A stretch of DNA of 64,000 nt from Bradyrhizobium lablabi (GTDB lineage Bacteria > Pseudomonadota > Alphaproteobacteria > Rhizobiales > Xanthobacteraceae), in NCBI RefSeq assembly GCF_018129385.1, contig NZ_JAFCLN010000008.1:124001-188000 (forward strand), in the 5' to 3' direction. Position 1 is the first letter of the stretch, and the number at the start of each line of letters is the position of its first letter. This document shows positions 1 through 8,732 of this stretch, piece by piece. The translations under genes were made by a program, and so were the position numbers. Below the pieces are notes generated by a model. It saw nothing but the letters and a program-made list of their open reading frames with translations, was not told the origin of the DNA and did not search any database.

Positions 1-34
1 GTTCGGCGAGAAATGGTGATGCATACCGTTCATG

Positions 35-122
35 CGTCATGGCCGGGCTTGACCCGGCCGTCCACGTCTTACTTTCTATCCCAACAAGAACGCGGATGCC
101 CGGGACAAGCCCGGGCATGACG
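35..122. repeat. Intergenic palindromic repeat, family A
   Basis: Two arms, each itself a hairpin: one reads catggccgggcttgacccgg and the other contains gcccgggacaagcccgggc, arranged as a larger inverted repeat ending in tcatgacg. The same layout recurs at 48451-48535, and half of it at 42018-42052. It lies just upstream of the reductase gene, and an in-frame extension of that gene through the repeat is an artefact. Confidence 0.75.
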
Positions 123-146
123 AAGAGCAAATTCGGAGACTTGGAT

Positions 147-1070
147 ATGCGCACTCTCGTGGTCGGCGCCGGCGCCATCGGCGGTTACTTTGGCGGACGG
201 CTGCTACAGGCCGGCCAGGACATCACCTTTCTGGTGCGGCCGAAGCGCACTTCCGAGCTCGCCAGGGACGGCCTCGTCATCAAGAGCCCGGGCGGCGACG
301 TCACGCTGAAGAACCCGCCGACCGTGCAGGCCGACAAGCTCAACGAAAAATTCGATGTGGTGCTGCTGAGCTGCAAGGCGTTCGACCTCGACGATGCCAT
401 CAAATCGTTTGCGCCCGCGGTCGGACCTGACACCTCGATCATCCCGCTGCTCAACGGCATGCTGCATCTCGACGTGCTCGACAAAAAATTCGGGCGCGAG
501 CGCGTGCTTGGCGGCCTCTGCGCCATCGCGGCGACGTTGAACGAGAAGCGCGAGGTGGTGCAGCTTGCGCCGATGCAGTCGCTCGGCTTTGGCGAGCGCG
601 CCGGCGGCATGTCGGACCGCGTCAGGAAGATCGCCGACGTCGTCGCCAAGGGCAATTTCAACGGCGCGCCGAGCGAGAACGTGATGCAGGACATGTGGGA
701 GAAGTGGGTCTTCCTCGCCTCGCTCGCGGCCTCGACCTGCCTGATGCGAACCTCCGTCGGCAACATTCTGGCGGTGCCCGGCGGCAAGGATTTCCTGCTC
801 GGCATGCTCGACGAATGCAGCGCGGTCGCCTCGGCCGAAGGCTACGCGCCGGGCGGCCCGTTCTTCCAGCGCACCCGCGGCCTGCTCACGACTGAAGGTT
901 CCCCGCTGACCGCCTCGATGTTCCGCGACGTCAAGGGCGGTTTTCCGGTCGAAGCCGACCACGTGATCGGCGATCTCGTTGCCCGGGCGGATGCAGCAAA
1001 AATTCCGGTACCGAAGCTCAGGACGGCGTATACTCACCTGAAAGCTTACGAAAAACAGCGCGTGGGCTAA
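147..1070 (+). CDS. 2-dehydropantoate 2-reductase family protein (ApbA/PanE)
   Basis: A 307-residue NADPH-dependent ketopantoate reductase homologue, cytoplasmic. The N terminus carries a Rossmann dinucleotide-binding loop GAGAIGG at residues 7-13; NGMLHLDVLDKKFG and the segment MWEKWVFLAS match the substrate and catalytic-lysine regions of the family, and the length is normal. I start at the ATG at 147, immediately before the Rossmann strand, because the 36 extra codons upstream are translated repeat sequence. Bacteria often encode several ApbA paralogues, so the true substrate may not be ketopantoate, and I therefore give no gene symbol. An MBL-fold hydrolase gene follows after 14 bases and is probably cotranscribed. 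Confidence 0.85.
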   Translation: MRTLVVGAGAIGGYFGGRLLQAGQDITFLVRPKRTSELARDGLVIKSPGGDVTLKNPPTVQADKLNEKFDVVLLSCKAFDLDDAIKSFAPAVGPDTSIIPLLNGMLHLDVLDKKFGRERVLGGLCAIAATLNEKREVVQLAPMQSLGFGERAGGMSDRVRKIADVVAKGNFNGAPSENVMQDMWEKWVFLASLAASTCLMRTSVGNILAVPGGKDFLLGMLDECSAVASAEGYAPGGPFFQRTRGLLTTEGSPLTASMFRDVKGGFPVEADHVIGDLVARADAAKIPVPKLRTAYTHLKAYEKQRVG

Positions 1071-1084
1071 TCCGGAATTTTTGA

Positions 1085-2011
1085 ATGAATATCAACGTGA
1101 CAGAAGCCCAGCACCGCACGATTCCGCGGGCCGATTTCGGCCGCGTCACGGTGTTCTTCGGCGACAAGAACGGAAAATATCCCGATGCCAACCAGGTGAT
1201 CGTGCGCGGCACCGATGCGCAGGCCGCCTTCGATACGCCGATCGTCGCCAACTATATCGGAGAGCAGTTCGAAACCAGCGATCTGGTGATCCTCGGCCAT
1301 GTGCACGAAGATCACATGGCGGGGCTGCATCTTCTGCCGAAGGCGCCCGTGCATGTGCATGTCGCCGATCTGCCGGCCGCGCAGAGCTGGCCCGGCCTCG
1401 TCGCCGCCTATGGCAGCGACGACAGCTATGTCGACGCGATGCTGCAAAGTTTTCAGCGCAAATTCTTCTATGCGCCGCGGCCGGACGCGATCGGCTATGC
1501 CGACGGCGCAGTGTGGGAGCTTGGCGAGACGCGCGTGCGCGCGATCCACGCGCCCGGCCATACCGCCGGCCACAGCGTGCTGCTGGTGGAGCCCGAGGGC
1601 GTTGCCTTCATCGGCGATATCGACCTCTCCGGCTTCGGCCCCTATTACGGCGATGCCTCCTCCAGCCTCGCCGATTTTCGCGAGACATTGAAGCGCGTTG
1701 CAAATATTCCGGCCAAGGTGTGGATCACCTCGCACCACCGCGGCGTCTACACCGACCGCGAACATTTTCTGCGTGACCTTGCCGCCTACACAAAGGTGCT
1801 CGACACCCGCGAACAACGATTGCTGGAATTGCTGCGCGCCTCGCCGAAAACGCTGGAGCAACTGGTCGAGTGCCGGCTGCTCTATCCGCCCGGCCATCAG
1901 GACTATTGGGTGGTCGATGCCGAGACGCGCTCGATCTCGCGCCACCTTGAAGAGATGCTGGCCGACGGCAGCGTGCAGATCGACGAGAACGGCGCGTATC
2001 GGCCAGGCTAG
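1085..2011 (+). CDS. MBL-fold metallo-hydrolase
   Basis: A 308-residue metallo-beta-lactamase-fold protein. The metal site is visible as GHVHEDHMAG with H72, H74, D76 and H77, followed by HAPGHTAGHS (H159) and FIGDIDLSGFGP with an acidic ligand near residue 180, and TSHHRG near residue 219. A C-terminal helical region (about 235-308) resembles the extra domain of LACTB2-like hydrolases. The substrate cannot be read from sequence; thioester or glyoxalase-like hydrolysis are both possible. It starts 14 bases after the reductase gene, suggesting one transcript. Confidence 0.85.
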   Translation: MNINVTEAQHRTIPRADFGRVTVFFGDKNGKYPDANQVIVRGTDAQAAFDTPIVANYIGEQFETSDLVILGHVHEDHMAGLHLLPKAPVHVHVADLPAAQSWPGLVAAYGSDDSYVDAMLQSFQRKFFYAPRPDAIGYADGAVWELGETRVRAIHAPGHTAGHSVLLVEPEGVAFIGDIDLSGFGPYYGDASSSLADFRETLKRVANIPAKVWITSHHRGVYTDREHFLRDLAAYTKVLDTREQRLLELLRASPKTLEQLVECRLLYPPGHQDYWVVDAETRSISRHLEEMLADGSVQIDENGAYRPG

Positions 2012-2368
2012 GGCGAGTATTCATAAATCTGCCACGTCCGCTTTACCTTGAAAACGGACGTCCAAGGCTCCAGCAGGCCAAGTGGGGATCGTGCGGGATT
2101 TGGCGGAACGTGTAGGGCTGAGAGAGCTTGCGCGGTCGCTGACAGCAGTACGTGGACGGCACGGCGCGCCGGATCCTACAGGGCTTGCCTGCACAGGTGA
2201 TCCAAAATATCGTGCGTTACTCACTCGATATTCAGAAAGTGAGGATGCGTCGCTCCGTGGGGCCAGGCGGGATCTTCACGAGTTCTGGTTCAATCAGTCT
2301 GCGATGGATACCGATATCTGGAAAGTCACCAACGTGGCTGGGCCGCCGTACCCTCGGGGGGAAGAGAT
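2012..2368. other. Intergenic region without a recognisable gene
   Basis: 357 bases between the MBL hydrolase and the repeat-containing protease. A 98-codon open frame (2082-2378, plus) runs through it and overlaps the next start, but its product resembles nothing I know and has no domain features. The only clear signal is the ribosome-binding site ggggggaaga just ahead of the ATG at 2369. Confidence 0.5.
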
Positions 2369-4000
2369 ATGTCACTAAGCTTTACTGTATCCGTCACCGA
2401 CACGACCGGTGCTTATGGCGCCTATACGTCGCTGATACAAACGGATGTGATTTACGCCGGCTTTGTTTGGGCCTCGTCCATCAATAGCAACGCCTCCATC
2501 GAAGTTCAGGTCAATATTGCCCAGACGCCAAGCGATACGGCCAACGGCACTGCGGCCACCTCTACTTTCCTCTCCAGCAGCAACGGGTTGGATTACTGGC
2601 GTTTCGGAACGATCTCCGAGATGATAACTGGCCAGGACCCGAACGGCGCTGCTGCAGACGTTATCATCAACGTCGATCCGGATTACATCAATCAGTGGCT
2701 CTGGTTCGATCCCAACCCCTCGCCCAACTCGGTCGTTCCAGCCAACAAACTCAATGCGGTCGAGGCCTTCGAACACGAACTCGGGCATGCCTTCGGATTT
2801 AATGGATTTCTCAACTGGTCTACGGGCTTGCCGACACAGAATGATTATTCGACATTCGATACGTATGTCACCGTAATAAACGGCGTGCCCTATTTCACCG
2901 GACCCGCGGCCGAAGCCGTCTATGGGGGAGCGGTCCCCCTGACAATCGGAAATCTCTATCACGTCGGCAACAGCGCGGGGCAACCCGGCTCCGATCTGCT
3001 AGGTGACCTGATGAACGGGGTCATCGGGTTTCTCGGCAACGGCCCGGGAGTTAGCGCGCTCGACCTCGCTATCCTGAAAGACATTGGCGTGCCGATGCTC
3101 GCTCCGACCGCGGGCACCGAAACGCGCCACGACTTCAACGGCGACGGCAACAGCGACATCGTCTGGCGCAACGACGCCGGCGCCACGTCGATCTGGGCCA
3201 TGAACGACGCCACCATTCTTCACAGCAGCTCGCTCGGCACGATGCCGGCCGCCTGGACGCTCGCCGGCACCGGCGACTTCAACGGCGACGGCATGAGCGA
3301 TTTGTTGTGGCGCAACGAGGCCGCCGGCACAGCCCAGATCTGGGACATGAATGACGGGGCCATTCTCCACGCCAATTCGCTGGGCATCATCCCGTCGAAC
3401 TGGCATGCACTCGGAGTTGGTGACTTCAACGGCGACGGCATGAGCGACATCGTCTGGCGCAACGATGCCGGCGCCACCTCGATCTGGGCCATGAACGACG
3501 GCGTCATCGACCACTCCAATACATTGGGGACGGTGCCGTCGACATGGACGCTGGCCGGCACCGGCGATTTCAACGGCGACGGCAACAGCGACCTGTTGTG
3601 GCGCAACGAGGCGGCCGGCACTGCGCAGATCTGGGACATGAATGATGGCGCCATCCTGCACGCCAATTCGCTCGGCGTCATACCGTCGAACTGGCACATC
3701 CTCGGGGTCGGCGACTTCAACGGCGACAACATGAGCGACATCGTCTGGCGCAACGGCGCCGGCACCACGCAGATATGGGACATGAACGACGGCGCTATCC
3801 TGCACACCAATTCGCTGGGCGTGATACCGGCCAACTGGCAGCTCGAAGGCACCGGCGACTACAACGGCGACGGCAAGAGCGACCTGCTGTGGCGCAACGA
3901 GACCGCCAGCGCCGCGCAAATCTGGGACATGAATGACGGCACTGTTTTGCACGCCAATTCCCTTGGCGTGATTCCTGCGAACTGGCACATCATCGCCTAG
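2369..4000 (+). CDS. Predicted zinc metalloprotease with C-terminal FG-GAP/VCBS-like repeats
   Basis: A 543-residue protein in two parts. Residues 1-245 hold a metzincin-like zinc site, FEHELGHAFGFNGF, with H136, E137 and H140 as the HExxH core, and lack a Sec signal peptide. Residues 255-543 are six repeats of 48-49 residues, each opening with DFNGDGxSD (a calcium-loop-like DxNxDxxxD), then WRN, an IWxMND box and a LGxIPxxW end. The absence of a signal peptide and the acidic glycine-rich repeats suggest type I-like export, but no RTX nonapeptides and no exporter genes are visible. The repeat module is shared with the 860-residue protein at 28383. A strong Shine-Dalgarno sequence supports the start. 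Confidence 0.75.
   Translation: MSLSFTVSVTDTTGAYGAYTSLIQTDVIYAGFVWASSINSNASIEVQVNIAQTPSDTANGTAATSTFLSSSNGLDYWRFGTISEMITGQDPNGAAADVIINVDPDYINQWLWFDPNPSPNSVVPANKLNAVEAFEHELGHAFGFNGFLNWSTGLPTQNDYSTFDTYVTVINGVPYFTGPAAEAVYGGAVPLTIGNLYHVGNSAGQPGSDLLGDLMNGVIGFLGNGPGVSALDLAILKDIGVPMLAPTAGTETRHDFNGDGNSDIVWRNDAGATSIWAMNDATILHSSSLGTMPAAWTLAGTGDFNGDGMSDLLWRNEAAGTAQIWDMNDGAILHANSLGIIPSNWHALGVGDFNGDGMSDIVWRNDAGATSIWAMNDGVIDHSNTLGTVPSTWTLAGTGDFNGDGNSDLLWRNEAAGTAQIWDMNDGAILHANSLGVIPSNWHILGVGDFNGDNMSDIVWRNGAGTTQIWDMNDGAILHTNSLGVIPANWQLEGTGDYNGDGKSDLLWRNETASAAQIWDMNDGTVLHANSLGVIPANWHIIA
3131..4000 (+). repeat. Tandem repeat within the protease gene, three copies of a 291-bp dimer unit
   Basis: The six protein repeats are organised as alternating odd (IVWRN, 48 aa) and even (LLWRN, 49 aa) units. 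The repeat opening falls at 3131, 3422 and 3713, exactly 291 bases apart, and odd units resemble odd ones more than their even neighbours, so the array grew by duplicating a two-unit block. Confidence 0.85.
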
Positions 4001-4073
4001 ACGCTTAACACAGCCAGACTTTAGACAGCCCCGGATTTGAAGCAGCTCAATCAGCAGGAAGGGGTCGTCGATC

Positions 4074-5141
4074 TCATTCCACCAGCGTGAACTGTAGCAG
4101 CAGGTTGCGCTGGATCATGGAAAAGTTGTCGTCGGAAACCATGGTGATGACGGTTTCGCCTTCCGGCGTCACGTGCGAATCGATCCCCTCCATGTTGTCG
4201 ACCTCGTTGCCGAGATCGGCGAGGAAGATCACGGGACCATCGACGACCGCGCCCGGCGCCACCGATCTGATGGGGATGCTGCGGATTCGGATGCCGACGC
4301 CGCCGATAAAGGAGAACTTCCGCTCCAGCACCAGCAGCTCGCCGGATGAGAGCAGCGCTGCGTCGCTCACATCGAATTTGTCGGTGCGGCGCAGGCTGAA
4401 TTGACCCGGCGTCTTGCCGCCGATCAGAAAGCCCAGAATGTTGCCCTGCGCATCGAGCCCGCGTTCGGAGATCGCGATCAGCGTGCCCGCGAGCGGCTGG
4501 CCCTTCGGCACCATCACGAGGGCTTCCAGTCCCTTGTTATACGGCAGCTTCTTCGCCGCGGCCGGCAGCGGCACCACTTCGCCGAGCGAGCGCGTAAAAC
4601 CTTTTGAAAAATCGAAGCGCAGGAGCTGATTGACGCGCTCCAGGCCGACATAAACCAGCGAGCCGTCGAGCGCGAGCGACTCGGTGTCGAACCAGCCCTG
4701 CGCGGTGATCGGCTTGCCGTCTGGCCCGAGGATCGGCGAGGCCTCGACGTCGTCGAGGCCGATCATTTCCCGCCCGCGATATCGGATGCGGCCGGTGAAC
4801 CAGCCGGCCTTGTCGCTGATCGCGATGAAGCGCTCGCCCTTGGCGTCGAGCCGCAGGCCCGACAGCCCGCCAAAACCGCGGAAGGAAGAAGTCAGGATCA
4901 ACCCGCTGCGATATTCCAGCGAACCGAATCGCGTGCGCGACCGTTCGCGGTTGTCGAACGAGGGAATCGGCCTTGCATGGACTTCGATCGAAACCGGCGC
5001 AGTGACGGAGAACTCGTCCGGCTTCGGCTGTTTGGGCGGCCGCTCCAGCGCCGTCTGCGCCGATGCGACCGCAGGCAGCGCCGCAGCCGAAAGCCCCGCC
5101 GTCGATTTCAGGAAGCCGCGGCGGGTAACCTGCGCGCGCAT
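4074..5141 (-). CDS. Esterase-like activity of phytase family protein, Tat-exported
   Basis: A 355-residue protein whose N terminus carries a twin-arginine signal, TRRGFLKS at residues 6-13, followed by a hydrophobic Ala-rich stretch ending near ASAQ. The remainder fits the beta-propeller-like phytase/esterase family (segments such as SGLRLDAKGERFIAISDKAG and DNMEGIDSH). It would be a folded periplasmic hydrolase acting on phosphate or other esters, substrate unknown. Its gene lies 6 bases downstream of cobT, so it is probably carried on the cobS-cobT transcript although I see no functional link to cobalamin. Confidence 0.75.
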   Translation of the reverse strand: MRAQVTRRGFLKSTAGLSAAALPAVASAQTALERPPKQPKPDEFSVTAPVSIEVHARPIPSFDNRERSRTRFGSLEYRSGLILTSSFRGFGGLSGLRLDAKGERFIAISDKAGWFTGRIRYRGREMIGLDDVEASPILGPDGKPITAQGWFDTESLALDGSLVYVGLERVNQLLRFDFSKGFTRSLGEVVPLPAAAKKLPYNKGLEALVMVPKGQPLAGTLIAISERGLDAQGNILGFLIGGKTPGQFSLRRTDKFDVSDAALLSSGELLVLERKFSFIGGVGIRIRSIPIRSVAPGAVVDGPVIFLADLGNEVDNMEGIDSHVTPEGETVITMVSDDNFSMIQRNLLLQFTLVE

Positions 5142-5147
5142 GTTCCT

Positions 5148-7046
5148 TTACGAATGCAATCGCCGCGGCCGCCCGGCGGCAGGCGCCGGGCCGTGAGTCT
5201 CGCTGAACAGTTCCGCGAGCTTTTCCGTGATGGCGCCGCCGAGCTCTTCGGCGTCCACGATCGTCACCGCGCGGCGGTAGTAACGCGTCACGTCGTGGCC
5301 GATGCCGATCGCGATCAGCTCGACCGGCGAGCGGGTCTCGATCTCCTCGATGATGTGGCGCAAGTGCCGCTCGAGATAATTGCCGGGATTGACCGACAGC
5401 GTGGAGTCATCCACCGGTGCACCGTCCGAAATCATCATCAGGATGCGGCGCTGCTCGGGCCGGCCGAGCAGGCGCTTGTGCGCCCAGTCCAGCGCCTCGC
5501 CGTCGATATTCTCCTTCAGGAGCCCCTCGCGCATCATCAGCCCGAGATTTTTGCGCGCACGCCGCCACGGCGCATCTGCCGACTTGTAGATGATATGGCG
5601 CAAATCGTTGAGCCGTCCCGGATTGGCCGGCTTGCCCGCGGCGAGCCACGCCTCGCGCGACTGCCCGCCCTTCCAGGCGCGCGTGGTGAAGCCCAAAATT
5701 TCCACCTTGACGCCGCAACGCTCCAGCGTGCGCGCCAGAATGTCGGCGCAGGTCGCCGCCACCGTGATGGGACGGCCGCGCATCGAGCCGGAATTATCGA
5801 GCAGCAGCGTCACCACGGTATCGCGGAAGGTCGCCTCCTTCTCATGCATGAAGGACAGCGGGTGATAGGGATCGGTGACCACGCGCGACAGCCGCGCCGG
5901 GTCCAAAATGCCCTCTTCGAGATCGAACTCCCAGGCGCGGTTCTGCTGGGCCATCAGGCGGCGCTGAAGCCGGTTGGCGAGCCGCGCCACGATACCCTGT
6001 AGATGCGCGAGCTGCTTGTCGAGATAGGAACGCAACCGCTCCAGCTCGTCATGGTCGCAGAGATCTTCGGCCGCGATCACCTCGTCGAACTTCGGCGCGA
6101 AGGCATGGTATTCCGGCCCGCGCGGCTCGTTGCGTCCGTGCGTATTCGGCCGCGTCGCCTCGCCCGGCGTCTCGTCGTCGCCGAGTTCGCCGTCGTCGAA
6201 CGTATCGCTCGTGGAGGCCTGCGCGCTTTCCATCGCGCTGTCGGACATTTCTTCGGTGGTCGCTTGCGCCTGGTCGGCGCTCATCTCCTGCGCGGCGTCG
6301 GAATCGGGCGAACCTTCGGCGCCGGACTGGTCGTTCTCGCCGTCGCTGTTCTCGTCCTGATCGTCGTCATCGTCCATCTCGGCATTGCGGTCGTCACCGA
6401 GATCGAGCGCGGACAAGAGGTCATGCACGAGGTCGCCGAACTTGGCCTGATCCTCGGTGACCCTGGAGAGCTTGTCGAGCCGGGTGCCGATCTTGTCCTC
6501 CAGCACCGGGCGCCAGAGATCGACCATCTTCTTGGCCGCTGCGGGGGGCGCCAGACCAGTGAGCCGCTCGCGCACCAGCATGGCGAGCGCATCCGACAGC
6601 GGCGCGTCGGCGCGGTCGGTGATCTCGTCATACTTGCCGCGGTGAAAATGATCGTCGAGCATCGCGGTGAGATTTTTGGCAACGCCGGCCATTCGCCGCG
6701 CGCCGATCGCCTCCACCCGCGCCTGCTCCACCGCCTCGAACACGCCGCGCGCCTGCGGATTGCCCGGCATCAGCTTGCGATGCACCTTTGGATCATGACA
6801 GGCCAGCTTCAGCGCAATGGAGTCGGCATGGCCGCGCACGATCGCGGCATCCCGCTTGGTCATCTTGCGCGCTGGCTCCGGCAATCGCGCCTTGCCGGGC
6901 GCCAGGCCCGGGCGTTCGGCGGCGAAGCTGACTTCCAGCTCCGGCGTCTTGGCGATCGCCTTCAGGCAGGAAGTCACCGCGCGCTTGAACGGCTCGGTCG
7001 GCGCTTCCTTGGAACTGCGGAATTTGGAATTGGATATGCTGCTCAT
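5148..7046 (-). CDS. cobT: Cobaltochelatase subunit CobT
   Basis: A 632-residue CobT subunit of the aerobic ATP-dependent cobaltochelatase, which with CobS and CobN inserts cobalt into hydrogenobyrinic acid a,c-diamide. The middle (about residues 210-300) is a very acidic low-complexity linker, as is usual for CobT, and the C-terminal half is a von Willebrand A domain with a MIDAS motif LDNSGSMRG near residue 417. Length is normal for the family. The ATG overlaps the stop of the upstream acetyltransferase gene by four bases (ATGA), indicating translational coupling. cobN is not in this window. Confidence 0.93.
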   Translation of the reverse strand: MSSISNSKFRSSKEAPTEPFKRAVTSCLKAIAKTPELEVSFAAERPGLAPGKARLPEPARKMTKRDAAIVRGHADSIALKLACHDPKVHRKLMPGNPQARGVFEAVEQARVEAIGARRMAGVAKNLTAMLDDHFHRGKYDEITDRADAPLSDALAMLVRERLTGLAPPAAAKKMVDLWRPVLEDKIGTRLDKLSRVTEDQAKFGDLVHDLLSALDLGDDRNAEMDDDDDQDENSDGENDQSGAEGSPDSDAAQEMSADQAQATTEEMSDSAMESAQASTSDTFDDGELGDDETPGEATRPNTHGRNEPRGPEYHAFAPKFDEVIAAEDLCDHDELERLRSYLDKQLAHLQGIVARLANRLQRRLMAQQNRAWEFDLEEGILDPARLSRVVTDPYHPLSFMHEKEATFRDTVVTLLLDNSGSMRGRPITVAATCADILARTLERCGVKVEILGFTTRAWKGGQSREAWLAAGKPANPGRLNDLRHIIYKSADAPWRRARKNLGLMMREGLLKENIDGEALDWAHKRLLGRPEQRRILMMISDGAPVDDSTLSVNPGNYLERHLRHIIEEIETRSPVELIAIGIGHDVTRYYRRAVTIVDAEELGGAITEKLAELFSETHGPAPAAGRPRRLHS

Positions 7047-7453
7047 AGCGCTTTCGTGAACCAGTGGCGCGTCACGCCGTCAGGATAGCCTTCGATCGAA
7101 CCGAACTCTTTGTAGCCGCAGGAGCGATAGAAGCCGGGCGCCTGAAAGCTCATCGTGTCGAGATAAGAACGCGTCGCTCCGAACTTTTTCGCCTCGTCCT
7201 CGATCGCCCTGATCAGCTTCGTCCCGAAATCCTTGCCGCGGTATTTTTGCTCCATCCAGAAGAACTGGATGAACAGTACCGTGGTCCAGACCTCGCCCAC
7301 GATCCCGCCGACGATCTTGCCGCGCTCGCGCAGGGAGATGGCAAAGCGCTTGTACTTCTGCTTCCCCATCTTCTCGGTGTTGTAGCCGATCAGCCCGCCG
7401 AGCACCGCCTTCTTGGTCGTCCCAATGGTGCGCTCGACGGCGATGGAGGGCAT
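7043..7453 (-). CDS. GNAT family N-acetyltransferase
   Basis: A 136-residue single-domain GNAT protein. The acetyl-CoA pyrophosphate-binding region reads KYRGKDFGTKLIRAIEDEAK, a variant of the R/QxxGxG/A loop, followed by the C-terminal strand GFYRSCGYKEFGSIEGYP typical of the fold. The acceptor substrate is unknown. It sits between cobS and cobT, three bases after cobS and overlapping cobT by four, so all three are likely translated from one message; that position is not typical of cob operons. Confidence 0.85.
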   Translation of the reverse strand: MPSIAVERTIGTTKKAVLGGLIGYNTEKMGKQKYKRFAISLRERGKIVGGIVGEVWTTVLFIQFFWMEQKYRGKDFGTKLIRAIEDEAKKFGATRSYLDTMSFQAPGFYRSCGYKEFGSIEGYPDGVTRHWFTKAL

Positions 7454-7456
7454 CGG

Positions 7457-8452
7457 TCAGCTCAGCGCCACGTTCACCGAGGATTCGGCGAGCTCCTGGT
7501 TGAAGCAGCGTTGGTAGAATTCGGCCACCAGCGGCCGCTCCAACTCGTCGCACTTGTTGAGGAAGGTGACGCGGAACGCAAAGCCGATGTCGCCGAAGAT
7601 TTCGGAGTTTTCCGCCCAGGTGATCACCGTGCGCGGGCTCATCACGGTCGACAGATCGCCGTTGGCAAAGGCGTTACGCGTCAGATCGGCCAAACGCACC
7701 ATCTTGTTGACGATATCGCGGCCCTCTTGCGTGCGGTAGTGATGCGCCTTCGCCAGCACGATCTCGACTTCCTCGTCATGCGCCAGATAGTTCAGCGTCG
7801 TGACGATCGACCAGCGGTCCATCTGGCCCTGGTTGATCTGCTGGGTGCCGTGATAGAGGCCGGAGGTGTCGCCGAGGCCGACCGTGTTGGCGGTCGAGAA
7901 CAGGCGGAAGGCCGGGTGCGGCTTGATCACCTTGTTCTGGTCCAGGAGCGTCAGGCGGCCGGAGACTTCCAGTACGCGCTGGATCACGAACATCACGTCG
8001 GGACGGCCGGCGTCATATTCGTCGAACACCAGTGCGATATTGTGCTGTAGCGCCCAGGGCAGGATGCCGTCGCGGAATTCGGTGACCTGCTTGCCGTCCT
8101 TGATCACGATCGAATCCTTGCCGACCAGATCGATACGGCTGATATGGCTGTCGAGGTTGACGCGCACGCAGGGCCAGTTCAGCCGCGCGGCGACCTGCTC
8201 GATATGCGTCGACTTGCCGGTGCCGTGATAGCCGGTGACCATCACGCGGCGGTTCTTGGCAAAACCGGCGAGGATCGCGAGCGTGGTGGCGCGGTCGAAG
8301 CGATAATCGGCGTCAACTTCCGGTACGTGCGGGTCGACTTCGGAATAGGCCGGCACTTCCAGATCGCTGTCGATGCCGAACACCTGCCGCACCGACACTT
8401 TCATGTCGGGCAAGCCGACGATTTCTTCTTTGTTCATGGCGGCGGTCGTCAT
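7457..8452 (-). CDS. cobS: Cobaltochelatase subunit CobS
   Basis: A 331-residue AAA+ ATPase subunit of the aerobic cobaltochelatase. Walker A is GYHGTGKST (near residues 74-82) and Walker B is ALVFDEYDAGRP; the N-terminal MKVSVRQVFGID and the Arg-rich sensor regions match CobS, and the length is standard. I start at 8452 (MTTAAMNKEE) because GGAGG lies at the right distance upstream; a longer frame to 8539 has no such site. First gene of the cobS-GNAT-cobT-esterase cluster. Confidence 0.93.
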   Translation of the reverse strand: MTTAAMNKEEIVGLPDMKVSVRQVFGIDSDLEVPAYSEVDPHVPEVDADYRFDRATTLAILAGFAKNRRVMVTGYHGTGKSTHIEQVAARLNWPCVRVNLDSHISRIDLVGKDSIVIKDGKQVTEFRDGILPWALQHNIALVFDEYDAGRPDVMFVIQRVLEVSGRLTLLDQNKVIKPHPAFRLFSTANTVGLGDTSGLYHGTQQINQGQMDRWSIVTTLNYLAHDEEVEIVLAKAHHYRTQEGRDIVNKMVRLADLTRNAFANGDLSTVMSPRTVITWAENSEIFGDIGFAFRVTFLNKCDELERPLVAEFYQRCFNQELAESSVNVALS

Positions 8453-8732
8453 CAATCCTCCGAGGCCTCGGACATTTTCCGAAACCAGATTTGCTGAATG
8501 GCTGCGGATGGGGGCTGGAACAAGCCTAGCAGAGTGCAAGGGCCGGCAGAAGCCCGCCGCTCAATCAAAGTTCCGCTGCGTTATCATTGAGATAGGAACC
8601 GAACCCGGTTTTTGAAAGGCTGCCCTGCGAATCACGCCGCACTTTTGCCTGATCTGCCCGGAGCGGACCTTTCAAGCCCGCCCGCCAGTTGTTAGGTCTG
8701 CGTGCCGGGCCCGCGGGCAAAACAGGAAATCT

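Noticed and set aside
2082..2378. 98-codon frame upstream of the repeat protease
   Set aside because: No family resemblance, no good ribosome-binding site, and it overlaps a well-supported start; kept only as a remark on the gap.
4977..7088. Long plus-strand open frames of 341 and 361 codons opposite cobT and the esterase gene
   Set aside because: They are antisense to genes with clear conserved motifs, have Arg/His/Ala-rich compositions typical of high-GC shadow frames, and match no family.
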